This document shows, in pieces, positions 36,250 to 45,395 of a stretch of DNA of 64,000 nt (positions within the stretch are counted from its first letter, which is position 1; the number at the start of each line of letters is the position of its first letter). The notes under the pieces were generated by a model. It made no database searches. It saw only the letters and a program-made list of their open reading frames with translations, and was not told where the DNA came from. The DNA lies in NCBI RefSeq assembly GCF_900102265.1, contig NZ_FNBH01000004.1, positions 62,001-126,000 on the forward strand, in the 5' to 3' direction. Source of the stretch: Epilithonimonas hungarica. Lineage in GTDB: Bacteria; Bacteroidota; Bacteroidia; Flavobacteriales; Weeksellaceae. The position numbers and the translations under genes were made by a program.

Positions 36250-38061
36250 TTAATCTTCAATTCTGTTTAAAGTTTGTTTTTCCAGATCAATTTCGAAGTG
36301 ATCGGTAGGATCTCCGTTTGATAAGAGGTTCAATATTTTGAATACAGATCTTAATTGAATGATAAAAGGATTCTGAGATTTATTAACTTCAAAAAGTTTT
36401 TCTAATATCTGGTATTGCTGTGATCTCATTTTTGGAATGTCTTTTCTAGCCAATTCATCGGCAGATTGAAACTTGTATAGATCCAAAATCAGGTCTTCAA
36501 ACATCCAATTTTTGAATTTCTTCGGTTTAATATCTTTTTGTTTCAAATATTTTTTTGCATCTTTGCCACTTAGATCAAGTGATAAAAACAATAGTTCTTC
36601 GCCATTTAGTTTTGCCGCTTTTTCTATAAGATCTTTTGGCCAATCGTTTGGAATCATTCTTAGGCGGACGAGTTCTTTCAGATGAAAAAGCATAAAATCA
36701 TGATAGGATTTAGTCTTTAGGATATCTTTATTCCAAAGCTTTTTTATGTTACTTTTTTCTAGCGCCTTATGTTCTTTTTCATACAATGGGAAAAGATCAT
36801 CAAAATGTGGAACATCGTTCAGAACTTCAGTCTGCACTTCCATTTTACCTGACGATTCAATGGTCAGAATTTTATAGGCAGGAAGATATGCAGCCAAAGA
36901 AGGGACCTGGATATTCACCAATATATTGTCCCCATACTTCCTGGTTCCTACATCATTAATATGCATATGCCCTGCAAAGTGAATTTGTAAACCTGCATCA
37001 GCAAAGGCCTTTGCAACATCTTCCTGAGGCAAACGTTCCAATTGCCATTTTTTTTCACCCAACAAATTTTTGATTTCTCCTGTTGCATTATCGTTGAAAT
37101 CAATCATTGGATAATGTGTAAATGCAATCAGGGTTTTGTGATTTTTATTGGCTTCTCCGGCGATTTTTTTTACCCATTTTATCAAATGCTGCTTGTGTGT
37201 CAGAACGTTGTTATACCCAATACTTGCTCCTTTGTAATTTGAAGCATCATCCGGTTTTCCGCTTGTGTTTTTTGGAATGTAGGTATTCCCGTCAATGGCA
37301 ATCATCCAAACATCTTTTACAGGTTCTACAACGTAACTCAGATCCGGGACAGAAAATCCATCAGATACTTCATATATTCTTTTTGAATAATCGGCAGATT
37401 GCATAGCTTTGTTATAAGAATAATCTTGAAATGCAACTTGATCAAAAGGTGTACTCCAATATAGGTCATCTTTTTTAGGATAAAACCCGAAATCCTTCAA
37501 CTCGCCCAGAATCTCCAGGTATCCGGATTCTGCAATGTCTTTGCTGATGATTTTATGGGAGCTTTTTCCGATGTTCTCTTTGCTGTAAATACCAAGTGGG
37601 TTTCCATCTTCCCCTAAAAAATCATCTTTCCCTGCATCTTGACAAAATGGCCCAACTGGATCGTGATTTCCCGTTGTAAGGTAAAATTTCATTCCAAATC
37701 TCTGATGGTACTGTTCAAGTATCTTGTGTAGTCCACGAAGATTGTATGCCTGCCCGTCATCTGAAAAATCACCAGGCATCGCAACGATTTTAATTCCCTT
37801 TGCAGCAATGTCATCTAAAGCTTTTAGAAAGGCAAAATAGTTTTCGTTAAAGATCCTTGTGGAATGCAGTTGAGAGTCCATAGTTCTCAAAATGGTTGGT
37901 TTTCCTGTTTTTTGATTAATGATTCCCCTAAAATTGTTATCTGAAAATAGTCCGTACAGATCCTGAAAATGAACATCTGAAAGAAATGCTATCTGCGTAG
38001 ATTTTTGAGCAGATAGAAGTGTGTTCGCAAGAAGTAAAAATGACAATATCGTTCTTTTCAT
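36250..38061 (-). CDS. Secreted metallophosphoesterase
   Basis: This 603-residue protein has a signal peptide (about 1-19, ILSFLLLANTLLSAQ). The calcineurin-like metal-binding blocks are all visible: AFLSDVHFQD (Asp29, His31), AMPGDFSDDG, LTTGNHDPVGP, IAFTHYPMIDF and HFAGHMHINDVG. The C-terminal 200 residues are helical and not assigned. Such enzymes hydrolyse phosphomono- or diesters in the periplasm. It is convergent with the PI-PLC-like gene, so the pair could release a phosphorylated head group and then free phosphate. The substrate is inferred from context only. Confidence 0.93.
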   Translation of the reverse strand: MKRTILSFLLLANTLLSAQKSTQIAFLSDVHFQDLYGLFSDNNFRGIINQKTGKPTILRTMDSQLHSTRIFNENYFAFLKALDDIAAKGIKIVAMPGDFSDDGQAYNLRGLHKILEQYHQRFGMKFYLTTGNHDPVGPFCQDAGKDDFLGEDGNPLGIYSKENIGKSSHKIISKDIAESGYLEILGELKDFGFYPKKDDLYWSTPFDQVAFQDYSYNKAMQSADYSKRIYEVSDGFSVPDLSYVVEPVKDVWMIAIDGNTYIPKNTSGKPDDASNYKGASIGYNNVLTHKQHLIKWVKKIAGEANKNHKTLIAFTHYPMIDFNDNATGEIKNLLGEKKWQLERLPQEDVAKAFADAGLQIHFAGHMHINDVGTRKYGDNILVNIQVPSLAAYLPAYKILTIESSGKMEVQTEVLNDVPHFDDLFPLYEKEHKALEKSNIKKLWNKDILKTKSYHDFMLFHLKELVRLRMIPNDWPKDLIEKAAKLNGEELLFLSLDLSGKDAKKYLKQKDIKPKKFKNWMFEDLILDLYKFQSADELARKDIPKMRSQQYQILEKLFEVNKSQNPFIIQLRSVFKILNLLSNGDPTDHFEIDLEKQTLNRIED

Positions 38062-38249
38062 CTTAAATCTCCTAAAATAAAGGTTTCCTGCACCAATAGT
38101 TTTACGTCAACTTTAAATAAATGTGAAGAAAATCATTCTTCCTTTTCTATGATGGTATATATACCAAATGAAATTGTATGGGTTCCAGATCGGAACGGTG
38201 TTTGTAATCATGAAAGCCCAAACCAATTTATTAATATAAAATAAAAGTT

Positions 38250-38708
38250 ATGAATCACGATGCATGTATTGAGGCATTGAATGACCTCATCAAAATCAAC
38301 AATGACAGAATTGAAGGCTACAAAAAGGCAATTGACGAATTACAGGATGATGAACATTTTGATCTGAAAACGGTTTTCAGCAGTATGGTCACGGAAAGCC
38401 AGGAATACAAAAATGCGCTGCAGCAGAAGGTGCACGAATATGGAGGTTCTACAGAAGAAGGTACAACTACTGCCGGAAAGATCTACAGAGTTTGGATGGA
38501 TGTTAGATCCGCACTGGCAGTGAATGATAGGGCTTCTGTACTAAGTAATTGTGAAGCAGGTGAAGATGCGGCACAAAAAGCTTACAAGACCGCCATCGAG
38601 GATGAAGACGTTATGGAAGAAACCAAGGTTTTGCTTCGCGGACAAAAACAAGGTTTAAAAACTTCTCACGATAAAATTAAAGCTTTACGAGATAAGGCAA
38701 AAGCTTAA
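38250..38708 (+). CDS. PA2169 family four-helix-bundle protein (DUF2383)
   Basis: This 152-residue protein is a ferritin-like four-helix bundle: helix 1 CIEALNDLIKINNDRIEGYK, helix 2 TVFSSMVTESQEYKNALQQK, then WMDVRSALAVNDRASVLSNC and EDAAQKAYKTAIEDEDVMEE. The length and the HDACIEALNDLI start match the PA2169/DUF2383 family, often stress-induced in flavobacteria with unclear role. No signal peptide. It stands alone with its own terminator. Confidence 0.9.
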   Translation: MNHDACIEALNDLIKINNDRIEGYKKAIDELQDDEHFDLKTVFSSMVTESQEYKNALQQKVHEYGGSTEEGTTTAGKIYRVWMDVRSALAVNDRASVLSNCEAGEDAAQKAYKTAIEDEDVMEETKVLLRGQKQGLKTSHDKIKALRDKAKA

Positions 38709-38730
38709 TTACATTTATTTGACCAAAGAA

Positions 38731-38759
38731 AAACCTTCTTGCAAAAGAAGGTTTTTTTA
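38731..38759 (+). terminator. Terminator after the PA2169 gene
   Basis: Perfect 10-bp arms AAACCTTCTT/AAGAAGGTTT with the loop GCAA, followed by a T7 run. It also lies 50 bp downstream of the convergent hxlR gene. Confidence 0.88.
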
Positions 38760-38809
38760 TCAGCAATAAATTTTACAATATGTATTAATCAAACAACATA
38801 ATTTTGTAA

Positions 38810-39136
38810 CTAATTGATATGTTCTAACCCCCATTTATAAAGTTCATTGATAATAGGTTCCAATTTCCTTCCTTTAGGTGTCAAATTGTATTCAACGGTT
38901 GGCGGAACAGTCGCAAAAGCTGTACGGGTTACAATGCCGTTTTCTTCCATATTCTTCAATTCCTTCACCAGCATTCTTGTGCTTATTCCCGGAATCATTC
39001 TTTCCAGCTCTTTAAAGCGTTTTTTATCAGAAATAAGAGCATAAATAATTGACATGGACCATTTTCCCCCAATAATATCAAGGATTTTCTGAAGTTCACA
39101 TTTATTTTCCGATTTTTCAATATTTTCTTTGTCCAT
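38810..39136 (-). CDS. HxlR family transcriptional regulator
   Basis: I take the ATG at 39136 (108 residues, MDKENIEKSENKCELQKILD); a longer frame to 39202 would cross the SDR promoter. The HxlR pattern is clear: Cys13 followed by ILDIIGGKWSMSIIYALISD, RFKELERMIPGISTRMLVKE and the wing RTAFATVPPTVEYNLTPKGR. It is divergent from the SDR gene at 39255 and likely controls it. The Cys suggests an electrophile or redox signal. Confidence 0.92.
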   Translation of the reverse strand: MDKENIEKSENKCELQKILDIIGGKWSMSIIYALISDKKRFKELERMIPGISTRMLVKELKNMEENGIVTRTAFATVPPTVEYNLTPKGRKLEPIINELYKWGLEHIN

Positions 39137-39196
39137 AACTATTTGATTGTCAATAAAAGTTACAAAAATGTTGATAGTATACAATCGTGTAACTAC

Positions 39197-39227
39197 TTGC
39201 AAAAGTAAAGTAATGGAGATAGATTTG
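39197..39227 (+). promoter_or_regulatory. Promoter of the SDR gene
   Basis: TTG at 39197-39199, a 20-bp spacer, TAGATTTG at 39220-39227; full match. It ends 27 bp before the ATG at 39255. The neighbouring divergent HxlR regulator probably binds over it. Confidence 0.78.
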
Positions 39228-39254
39228 CAACTTAATTTTTAAATATTATCAATT

Positions 39255-40028
39255 ATGTATGATTCTTTAAATGGAAAGATAGCTTTAGTGACAGGAGGTA
39301 CGAAAGGAATAGGCAGATCTATTGCTGATAAATTGAGTGCAAACGGAGTGACCGTTGTGATCACAGCACGTAGCAAATCAGAGGATGATTATAACAACTA
39401 TCATTTTATAGCTGCAGATCTAACTCGGGCAGACAGTGCAGGGAGAATTGCAAAAGAGGTATTGGAAAAGTACGGTAAGATAGATATTGTCGTTAATAAT
39501 GCCGGAGCTAATTTAAGTCCGGGCGGAGGATTTAATACATTGGAAGATGAGGACTGGTTCAAAGACTGGGAACTCAATTTCATGTCAGTAGTTCGTATGA
39601 ACAAAGCACTATTACCTGCTATGCTAGAACAGAAAGAGGGCATTATCATCAATATATCCACAGGAGCGGCCAAACAACCCATCTGGGAAATGACCATGTC
39701 ATATTCATCGGCTAAGGCTGCATTGAATGCTTATAGCAAAGCATTGGCGAATGAAGTTGGGTCTAAAGGCATCAGAGTGAACACGGTTTCTCCGGGTGTC
39801 GTGAGAACGCCGCTAATGAATGATTTCATTGAAAATATTGCTCAGCAGTCAGGAACTACTTTTGAGGAATCCTTCCAAAGTATAGTCGATAAAGTTGGCG
39901 TGCCTATAGGGAGAATGGCAGAGCCCGAAGAGATTGCCAATATGGTGGCTTTTCTTGCTTCATCAGAAGGCCAATATATCACAGGGGCTAATATCTCTGT
40001 AGATGGTGGGGCATCACCAACTGTTTGA
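39255..40028 (+). CDS. Short-chain dehydrogenase/reductase
   Basis: This 257-residue classical SDR has the cofactor loop TGGTKGIGRSIA (near residue 14), NNAGAN (near 85), the catalytic Ser in NISTGAAKQ, and YSSAK (Tyr near 150, Lys four residues on). It ends with the typical GQYITGANISVDGGA. Such enzymes reduce carbonyls with NAD(P)H in the cytoplasm. It is divergent from hxlR and is followed by a good terminator, so it is a one-gene unit. Substrate unknown. Confidence 0.95.
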   Translation: MYDSLNGKIALVTGGTKGIGRSIADKLSANGVTVVITARSKSEDDYNNYHFIAADLTRADSAGRIAKEVLEKYGKIDIVVNNAGANLSPGGGFNTLEDEDWFKDWELNFMSVVRMNKALLPAMLEQKEGIIINISTGAAKQPIWEMTMSYSSAKAALNAYSKALANEVGSKGIRVNTVSPGVVRTPLMNDFIENIAQQSGTTFEESFQSIVDKVGVPIGRMAEPEEIANMVAFLASSEGQYITGANISVDGGASPTV

Positions 40029-40080
40029 TCACTAAAGGTATTTAGCGATAAAGCATAGCATTTATAATTTCAACCTATCG

Positions 40081-40120
40081 AAGCATTGATTTGACGATCC
40101 GGTTAAATCGATGCTTTTTT
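40081..40120 (+). terminator. Terminator of the SDR gene
   Basis: 12-nt arms AAGCATTGATTT (40081-40092) and AAATCGATGCTT (40105-40116) with one T-G pair, followed by T6. It lies 53 bp after the stop codon. Confidence 0.8.
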
Positions 40121-40315
40121 GCGAAAAAACAACATCGGATGAAGGTTGGAACCATAAATATTTAGCTTTAAAAAAGAGATATTTGAACTCCTTCAAGATA
40201 TCCTATATCGTTGTACTTACGATTAAGCTGTTTCATTGGGAAAATTATAATAGAAAAAATTTAGAAAACGAAGATACCTGTATCATTTTTTGCTGCATGT
40301 TGTAAGCAGACACTA

Positions 40316-40345
40316 TTGCATGTAATAAAAGACAGCTTAGGATTG
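40316..40345 (+). promoter_or_regulatory. Probable promoter of the outer-membrane receptor gene
   Basis: TTG at 40316-40318, a 19-bp spacer, then TAGGATTG (40338-40345), a 7-of-8 match to TAnnTTTG. It ends 22 bp before the ATG at 40368. The 340-bp spacer between the SDR and receptor genes holds otherwise only the SDR terminator. Confidence 0.55.
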
Positions 40346-40367
40346 TCATTATAGAACAACCACTAAA

Positions 40368-42719
40368 ATGACAACCATGCTTAAAACAACGTCGTCAGTT
40401 TTACTGCTGATGCCCTTATTCGCTCTATCACAGAGTATCAACGGAACGGTCAAAAGATCAAAAAATACGATCTCTTACGTAGAGATTGTTGCCAGAAAGA
40501 ATCAATACAAACAGTCAACGATCTCAGATGAAAAGGGTTATTTTAACTTGAGACTGGCTGAAAACGGAATCTATACCATCGAATGCATATATGAAGGAAA
40601 GACGCTCTATCAGGCAGAAATAAAGGTTGATGGTAATATAGATCATGACCTTTTGATCACAAATGGAAACGAAAGGCAAATTGAAGGTGTAACGGTGACG
40701 GCCAGGAAAAAGCTGATCGAGAGAAAGGCGGACCGGTTGATCTTCAATCTGTCCAATTCTGTGGCCTCTCAGGGGATGGACGGTATACAAGCATTGGACG
40801 CCACACCACAAATCAAGGTAGATGAGAATGCAGGGATAACGATGGTCGGAAAAAGCGGTGTTTCAGTGATGGTCAATGAGCGGATGTTGAACCTTTCCGG
40901 ATTTGAATTGATCAATTATCTAAAAAGCCTTCGCTCAGAAAATATTGAAAAAATAGAGGTCATCACAGCGCCGCCGGCCAAATATGAAGCGCAGGGAAAC
41001 AGCGGTCTCATCAACATTGTTCTGAAGAAAAATCAAAACCTGGGCTGGAACGGCAGTCTGACCACCAGTCTGTTTCAGACCACTTATACGGGGAACTCGA
41101 ATTCTGCCACAGTGAACTACCAGAATGAAAAGCTCAGGTCTTCATTAAAGCTGAGGCAATATGACAGCCAGAAACATTCCTATGAAAATTACAGGATCAT
41201 CGGTTCGGACGGCCTGCATAGTTCTGATGACAGGAGGGATTTCTGGAAAGGCACAGGCCTTAACTTCAGTTCAGATTATGAGATGAATAGCAATTCCAGT
41301 GTTGGATTTGTATTTGACTACGGATCCGGAAGATCAGGAATGGATATCACCAACACTTCGGATTATTTCCAGGGTCAAAACTACACGAATACCTTGTTGA
41401 CCTATGCGGAACACCGCAATGACAATAAGCAGACCACGGCAAGTGCCTATTATGATGTCAAGTTCGGAAAGCGGAGCAATAAGCTTAGCGTAACTGGTAA
41501 CTATTTCTCCAACACACCGGGCAGCAATATCGATTTTACCACCAAAGATAATTCTGCTAATTCCTATGTCGTGAGAACTCCGTCTGAATTGGATTACAAG
41601 ATCTATTCCGGTCAGGCCGACCTCACATTGCCGTTTGAATTTGCCAAGACAGAAGCAGGGGTCAAAATCACTAATTTCGATAACAATTCAGATCTGCAAT
41701 ACAAAAACCTTATCGGTCAGGATTATGTGACCGATCCCCTAAAAAGTGATCTTTTCAATTACAATGAAAAGAATTATGCCGCATATGTAGGAATGGAAAG
41801 ACAGCTTGGCGAAAAATGGACCGTAAAAGCCGGACTTAGGTATGAATATTCCACCATCAGAGGAAACTCTGTTTCATCCGGACAAAGCTCAGAGAATTCC
41901 TATGGCAAGTTTTTTCCAACGGCCTACCTTACCTACAAGGCCAATGACAACAATACGTTCAACCTCAATTATTCCAAACGGATCAACAGGCCGGGCTTCC
42001 GTGCGCTCAATCCATTCCGCTGGTACACGAACATCAATTCGTACTACTCTGGAAATCCTGCCCTCAATCCATCCGTTAATCATAATTTTGAATTGTCATA
42101 CCTGTATAAAGGTAAATTTTCTGTTTCCACCTACTTCCAGAGGGAACTGAATGCCTTTGCGCAGCTGGTTATCCTGGAAGGTGAGAACAAGACCAGTAAT
42201 TTTTATAACTTCTTCAACAAAAACAGTACAGGCATCTCTTTGAATTATTCCGATACCTTCTTTAACTTTTGGGAAGCTAACTATTCCGCAGATCTCTCTT
42301 ATATGAAAACACAGGTATTTGCCACTGATGCCGCCTCCAGAAAAGGAAACAGTACCAGTTTTGAAGTCAGGAACAATTTCTCTCTGACCAAAGATAAAAG
42401 CGTTCAACTCCTAATGAACTACTGGCTTCGCCTGCCTTCAAGTATAGGCAACACCTATTCCTACTTTGTCGGTAACTTTACGACAGGGTTAAAATTAAGT
42501 CTAATGAACAAGAACCTCCTGATGAATGTCTATGTCTCTGATGTTTTCAGGCAGGCCAGAAGCCATGGTGAAATCTACTATGTGGATTCTACCCATTATT
42601 TTGATAACTATTATGATGGCAGAAACCTGTCTGTTTCGTTGACTTATAACTTTGGAAACCGCAAAGTAAAAACAGGAGGACGGCAGGTGACGTTTGATGA
42701 AAAGTCTAGGGCAAATTAA
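40368..42719 (+). CDS. TonB-dependent-receptor-like outer-membrane beta-barrel protein
   Basis: This 783-residue protein has a signal peptide (about 1-22, SSVLLLMPLFALSQ). A short carboxypeptidase-regulatory domain (about 23-95, TISDEKGYFNLRLAENGIYT) and a plug-like domain (VTVTARKKLIERKADRLIFN, GKSGVSVMVNERMLNLSG, IEVITAPPAKYEAQGNSGLI) precede the barrel. The barrel belongs to the outer-membrane beta-barrel family 3 (NYSKRINRPGFRALNPFRWY, SYYSGNPALNPSVNHNFELS), ending in SLTYNFGNRKVKTGG and a short tail. These receptors are widespread in flavobacteria and the ligand is usually unknown. No operon partner is close. Confidence 0.92.
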   Translation: MTTMLKTTSSVLLLMPLFALSQSINGTVKRSKNTISYVEIVARKNQYKQSTISDEKGYFNLRLAENGIYTIECIYEGKTLYQAEIKVDGNIDHDLLITNGNERQIEGVTVTARKKLIERKADRLIFNLSNSVASQGMDGIQALDATPQIKVDENAGITMVGKSGVSVMVNERMLNLSGFELINYLKSLRSENIEKIEVITAPPAKYEAQGNSGLINIVLKKNQNLGWNGSLTTSLFQTTYTGNSNSATVNYQNEKLRSSLKLRQYDSQKHSYENYRIIGSDGLHSSDDRRDFWKGTGLNFSSDYEMNSNSSVGFVFDYGSGRSGMDITNTSDYFQGQNYTNTLLTYAEHRNDNKQTTASAYYDVKFGKRSNKLSVTGNYFSNTPGSNIDFTTKDNSANSYVVRTPSELDYKIYSGQADLTLPFEFAKTEAGVKITNFDNNSDLQYKNLIGQDYVTDPLKSDLFNYNEKNYAAYVGMERQLGEKWTVKAGLRYEYSTIRGNSVSSGQSSENSYGKFFPTAYLTYKANDNNTFNLNYSKRINRPGFRALNPFRWYTNINSYYSGNPALNPSVNHNFELSYLYKGKFSVSTYFQRELNAFAQLVILEGENKTSNFYNFFNKNSTGISLNYSDTFFNFWEANYSADLSYMKTQVFATDAASRKGNSTSFEVRNNFSLTKDKSVQLLMNYWLRLPSSIGNTYSYFVGNFTTGLKLSLMNKNLLMNVYVSDVFRQARSHGEIYYVDSTHYFDNYYDGRNLSVSLTYNFGNRKVKTGGRQVTFDEKSRAN

Positions 42720-42891
42720 ATTGTAATTTTTTTTGGATAAACGTTTTGGATGAGGTAAGAAAGGGCATTGATTCTGTTATCGTTCTTATTTCATCTTCAA
42801 TTGATTAAGTAGCATCTAGGAGAATTTGTTTGTTTCAGAAGTAATAAAAATAGCTTTTAAGTTGTCAGTATAATATATTAATAACTACTAT

Positions 42892-43875
42892 ATGAGAAAA
42901 ATCGGTTATACAATACTATTATTTCTTTCAACTTATTCCTGTTTACTAGCACAAATTAAGAATTTCAACCAAATTTCTAAAAGATACATTGATGTTTCAA
43001 GAGGGAATCGTTTGCTCCTAACAGAGATCTGGTACCCAGGGAATCTTGTTGATGAAAATAGTAAAGAAATATTTGATATTTCTAAAACTGTAGTCCGAAA
43101 ACACCCGTTGGTTCTATTGTCCCACGGCACTGGAGGTAACAGGTTTAGCTTAAACTGGCTGGCAAACATACTTGCAGGAGAAGGATTTATAGTAGCATCG
43201 GTCGATCATTTTGGAAATACGACAGATAACAAAATCCCTGAATATTTTGTGAGATATTGGGAGCGGCCATTGGATATTTCGTTTGTGATGGATCAGCTCT
43301 TGGAAGATCCTAATTTCTCGGATATAATAGATCACAACAGATTGGCAGTGGTGGGCTTTTCACTTGGTGGATATACATCATTGGCCTTGGCAGGGGCCAG
43401 ATTAGACTGCTCTCTGTTCAAAAAAGCAGCTAAAAACAAACAGGGAAAACAGGAACTGAATGTCCCAGAAATGGGAGACCTAACTCAGCTCATTGATAAG
43501 ATCGACTGTAAACAGATACCAAAGGTTCTAAAAGATGATAGGGTCAAGGCGTTTGTTGCACTTTCGCCGGCCTTAGGATTAGGTTTTTCTACCGAAGACC
43601 AGTTTAACGTAGAAGCACCGGTCCTTATCATTGGAACTGAAGGTGATACAATTACTCCAATAAAAAGTAATGCCATTAAGTATCATCGCTTTATTCCTAC
43701 ATCACAGATAAAAGTGCTTAAAAGGAATCTTGGTCATTATATTTTTCTACCAAAATTAAAAGAATATAGCCCAGATGAAGCGATCTTTTTTAAAGACCCA
43801 CAAGGTGTTGACAGGACAGAAGTTCATCAGGAAGTTGGCAGAATAATAGTAGATTTTCTGGACAAGAGCTTATAA
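42892..43875 (+). CDS. Secreted alpha/beta hydrolase (dienelactone/PAF-acetylhydrolase-like)
   Basis: This 327-residue protein has a signal peptide (about 1-20, ILLFLSTYSCLLAQ). The fold marks are HPLVLLSHGTGGNRFSLNWL (oxyanion hole), the nucleophile elbow VVGFSLGGYTSLALAG with Ser157, the strand APVLIIGTEGDTITP with the likely acid Asp, and NLGHYIFLPK with the likely His. Expected to hydrolyse esters in the periplasm. The C-terminal DPQGVDRTEVHQEVGRII segment also occurs in related proteins. It stands alone. Confidence 0.88.
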   Translation: MRKIGYTILLFLSTYSCLLAQIKNFNQISKRYIDVSRGNRLLLTEIWYPGNLVDENSKEIFDISKTVVRKHPLVLLSHGTGGNRFSLNWLANILAGEGFIVASVDHFGNTTDNKIPEYFVRYWERPLDISFVMDQLLEDPNFSDIIDHNRLAVVGFSLGGYTSLALAGARLDCSLFKKAAKNKQGKQELNVPEMGDLTQLIDKIDCKQIPKVLKDDRVKAFVALSPALGLGFSTEDQFNVEAPVLIIGTEGDTITPIKSNAIKYHRFIPTSQIKVLKRNLGHYIFLPKLKEYSPDEAIFFKDPQGVDRTEVHQEVGRIIVDFLDKSL

Positions 43876-44596
43876 GATTTACTATTTATTTTATGTAGAT
43901 TGGCTACCCAAAGAAAAAGTCTTACAGCAGAAGAGGCAATTGAAGTATCATTTGCGAGTTGGCGCAGTATAAAAAAATTAGTAGTGTTTGCCAGACATTC
44001 GCTTAACAAATCTTAAAAATAGATTTATATTTACATGATCAGTTTTCCAACTTTTAGAGCGTCAGTTTTCGATCGAAGATGTGGGGCAGCGGATACACTT
44101 TCGCTCACCGTCAGAATTTTCCACTCAGTTCTCGGTCCATGTCAATCATCTTAACAGAGCCGTGAAAGAGGTTAAAAAAAAACAACTTCGGAAATTATTG
44201 CCGGGCGCTTATTACACGAGTCGAAAATTTTACTCAGGCATACCGAATGGAATGTTTCGGAAATCGCCTATTCACTAGGTTTCAAAGAAGCTACACACTT
44301 TAATGATTTCTTCAAGAAAAATATGCAAATTACCCCGATCCGGTTTCGGGAAATGAAGTAGATCTTTGAATATCGACTTATAGGAACTGATGTAAAAGTA
44401 TTTTCAGAATAATTTATCCTTTTGATCTTTTTGCTTCCGGTAATACTGTGGATTTTTGCTATAAATGAACCAATGGAAAAAGCAGGTTTGGTTTGACGTA
44501 AAACTTACAAATAAAGTACTGGGAAAATGATGGAATATTTATTGCACAAGTGAATTGTGTGTTTGCCTTACTTCTATTAAATTAAAAATCATCGAT
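43876..44596. other. Decayed region between hydrolase and ku
   Basis: This stretch holds an AraC-type remnant (44039-44361, listed separately). Before it, a plus-strand frame without a start (about 43899-44015, RKSLTAEEAIEVSFASWRSI, ending in a stop) reads like the end of another gene that I do not recognise. The last 230 bp before ku show no clear promoter. The region looks like a graveyard of broken genes next to the NHEJ operon. Confidence 0.5.
44039..44361 (+). pseudogene. AraC family regulator remnant, truncated and frameshifted
   Basis: The first part (FQLLERQFSIEDVGQRIHFR, then FSVHVNHLNRAVKEV) is followed, after an A9 tract at 44174-44182, by the rest of the HTH in the -1 frame: SEIIAGRLLHESKILLRHTE, SEIAYSLGFKEATHFNDFFK and PIRFREMK with a TAG. 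Together they form one AraC C-terminal domain. The N-terminal sensor is missing; a TGA at 44036-44038 closes the frame on the left. It cannot make a working regulator as read. Confidence 0.75.
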
Positions 44597-45376
44597 ATGA
44601 GAGCAATTTGGAACGGAGCAATAGGATTTGGACTAGTCAATATTCCTATCAAACTATATTCGGCAACGGATTCAAGCACTCTTGATCTTGATATGCTGGA
44701 CAGTAAGGATCTGAGCAATATCAGATTCAAGCGTGTCAATGAAAAAACAGGTAAAGAGGTGGTTTGGGAAAACATCGTAAAAGGTTACAAAATCGAAGAT
44801 AAATACATCGTTCTGAATGATGAGGATTTTGAAGCCGCAAGTCCTGAGAAATCTAAAGTTTTAAGTATTTCTCAATTTGTAAAAGAAACTGAAATTGATC
44901 CGGCATTTTTTGAAACGCCTTATTTTTTGGAACCTCAGAAGAATGGAGAAAGTGCTTACAAATTATTATTAAAGGCCTTGACCAAAACTAAAATGGCTGG
45001 CATTGGTTCATTTGTTTTGAGGGAACGAGAGGTTCTCTGCCTTATTCGTCCTTATGAAGATAAGATATTAATGGTCAACAGAATGCGTTATCCTGAGGAA
45101 ATGCGGGATTTTGAGGATTTGAAGATCCCATCAGGCAGTGCGCCAAAACCTGCTGAATTGAAAATGGCAGAGCAGCTGATCAAATCTTTGGCAACAACTT
45201 TTGAACCTACGAAATATAAAGATACTTACAATGCAGACCTTTTGAAAATTATCAAACAAAAAGCAAAAGGTAAAAAAATAAAACTGGCGGAGGTTAAAGA
45301 ACCGGAAGGTAAAGCTACCGACCTGATGGCAATGTTGAAGGCCAGTCTGGAAAAAGGTAAGAAGAAAGCAGGATAG
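44597..45376 (+). CDS. ku: Ku protein, non-homologous end joining
   Basis: The ATG at 44597 gives 259 residues and the family start MRAIWNGAIGFGLVNIPIKL; a longer frame from 44555 is rejected. Bacterial Ku core motifs follow: NIRFKRVNEKTGKEVVWENI, VKGYKIEDKYIVLNDEDFEA, FETPYFLEPQKNGESAYKLL, GIGSFVLREREVLCLIRPYE and RYPEEMRDFEDLKIP. The C-terminus is Lys-rich (KGKKIKLAEVKE, LEKGKKKAG). Ku homodimers ring broken DNA ends and recruit LigD. It lies 20 bp upstream of the LigD 3'-phosphoesterase part on the same strand, so they are one operon. Confidence 0.96.
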   Translation: MRAIWNGAIGFGLVNIPIKLYSATDSSTLDLDMLDSKDLSNIRFKRVNEKTGKEVVWENIVKGYKIEDKYIVLNDEDFEAASPEKSKVLSISQFVKETEIDPAFFETPYFLEPQKNGESAYKLLLKALTKTKMAGIGSFVLREREVLCLIRPYEDKILMVNRMRYPEEMRDFEDLKIPSGSAPKPAELKMAEQLIKSLATTFEPTKYKDTYNADLLKIIKQKAKGKKIKLAEVKEPEGKATDLMAMLKASLEKGKKKAG

Positions 45377-45395
45377 TACTTAAAAAAAATAAGAA

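Noticed and set aside
40111-40305. 64-codon plus-strand frame between SDR and the outer-membrane receptor genes
   Set aside because: It starts inside the SDR terminator hairpin, has no recognisable content and no ribosome-binding signal.
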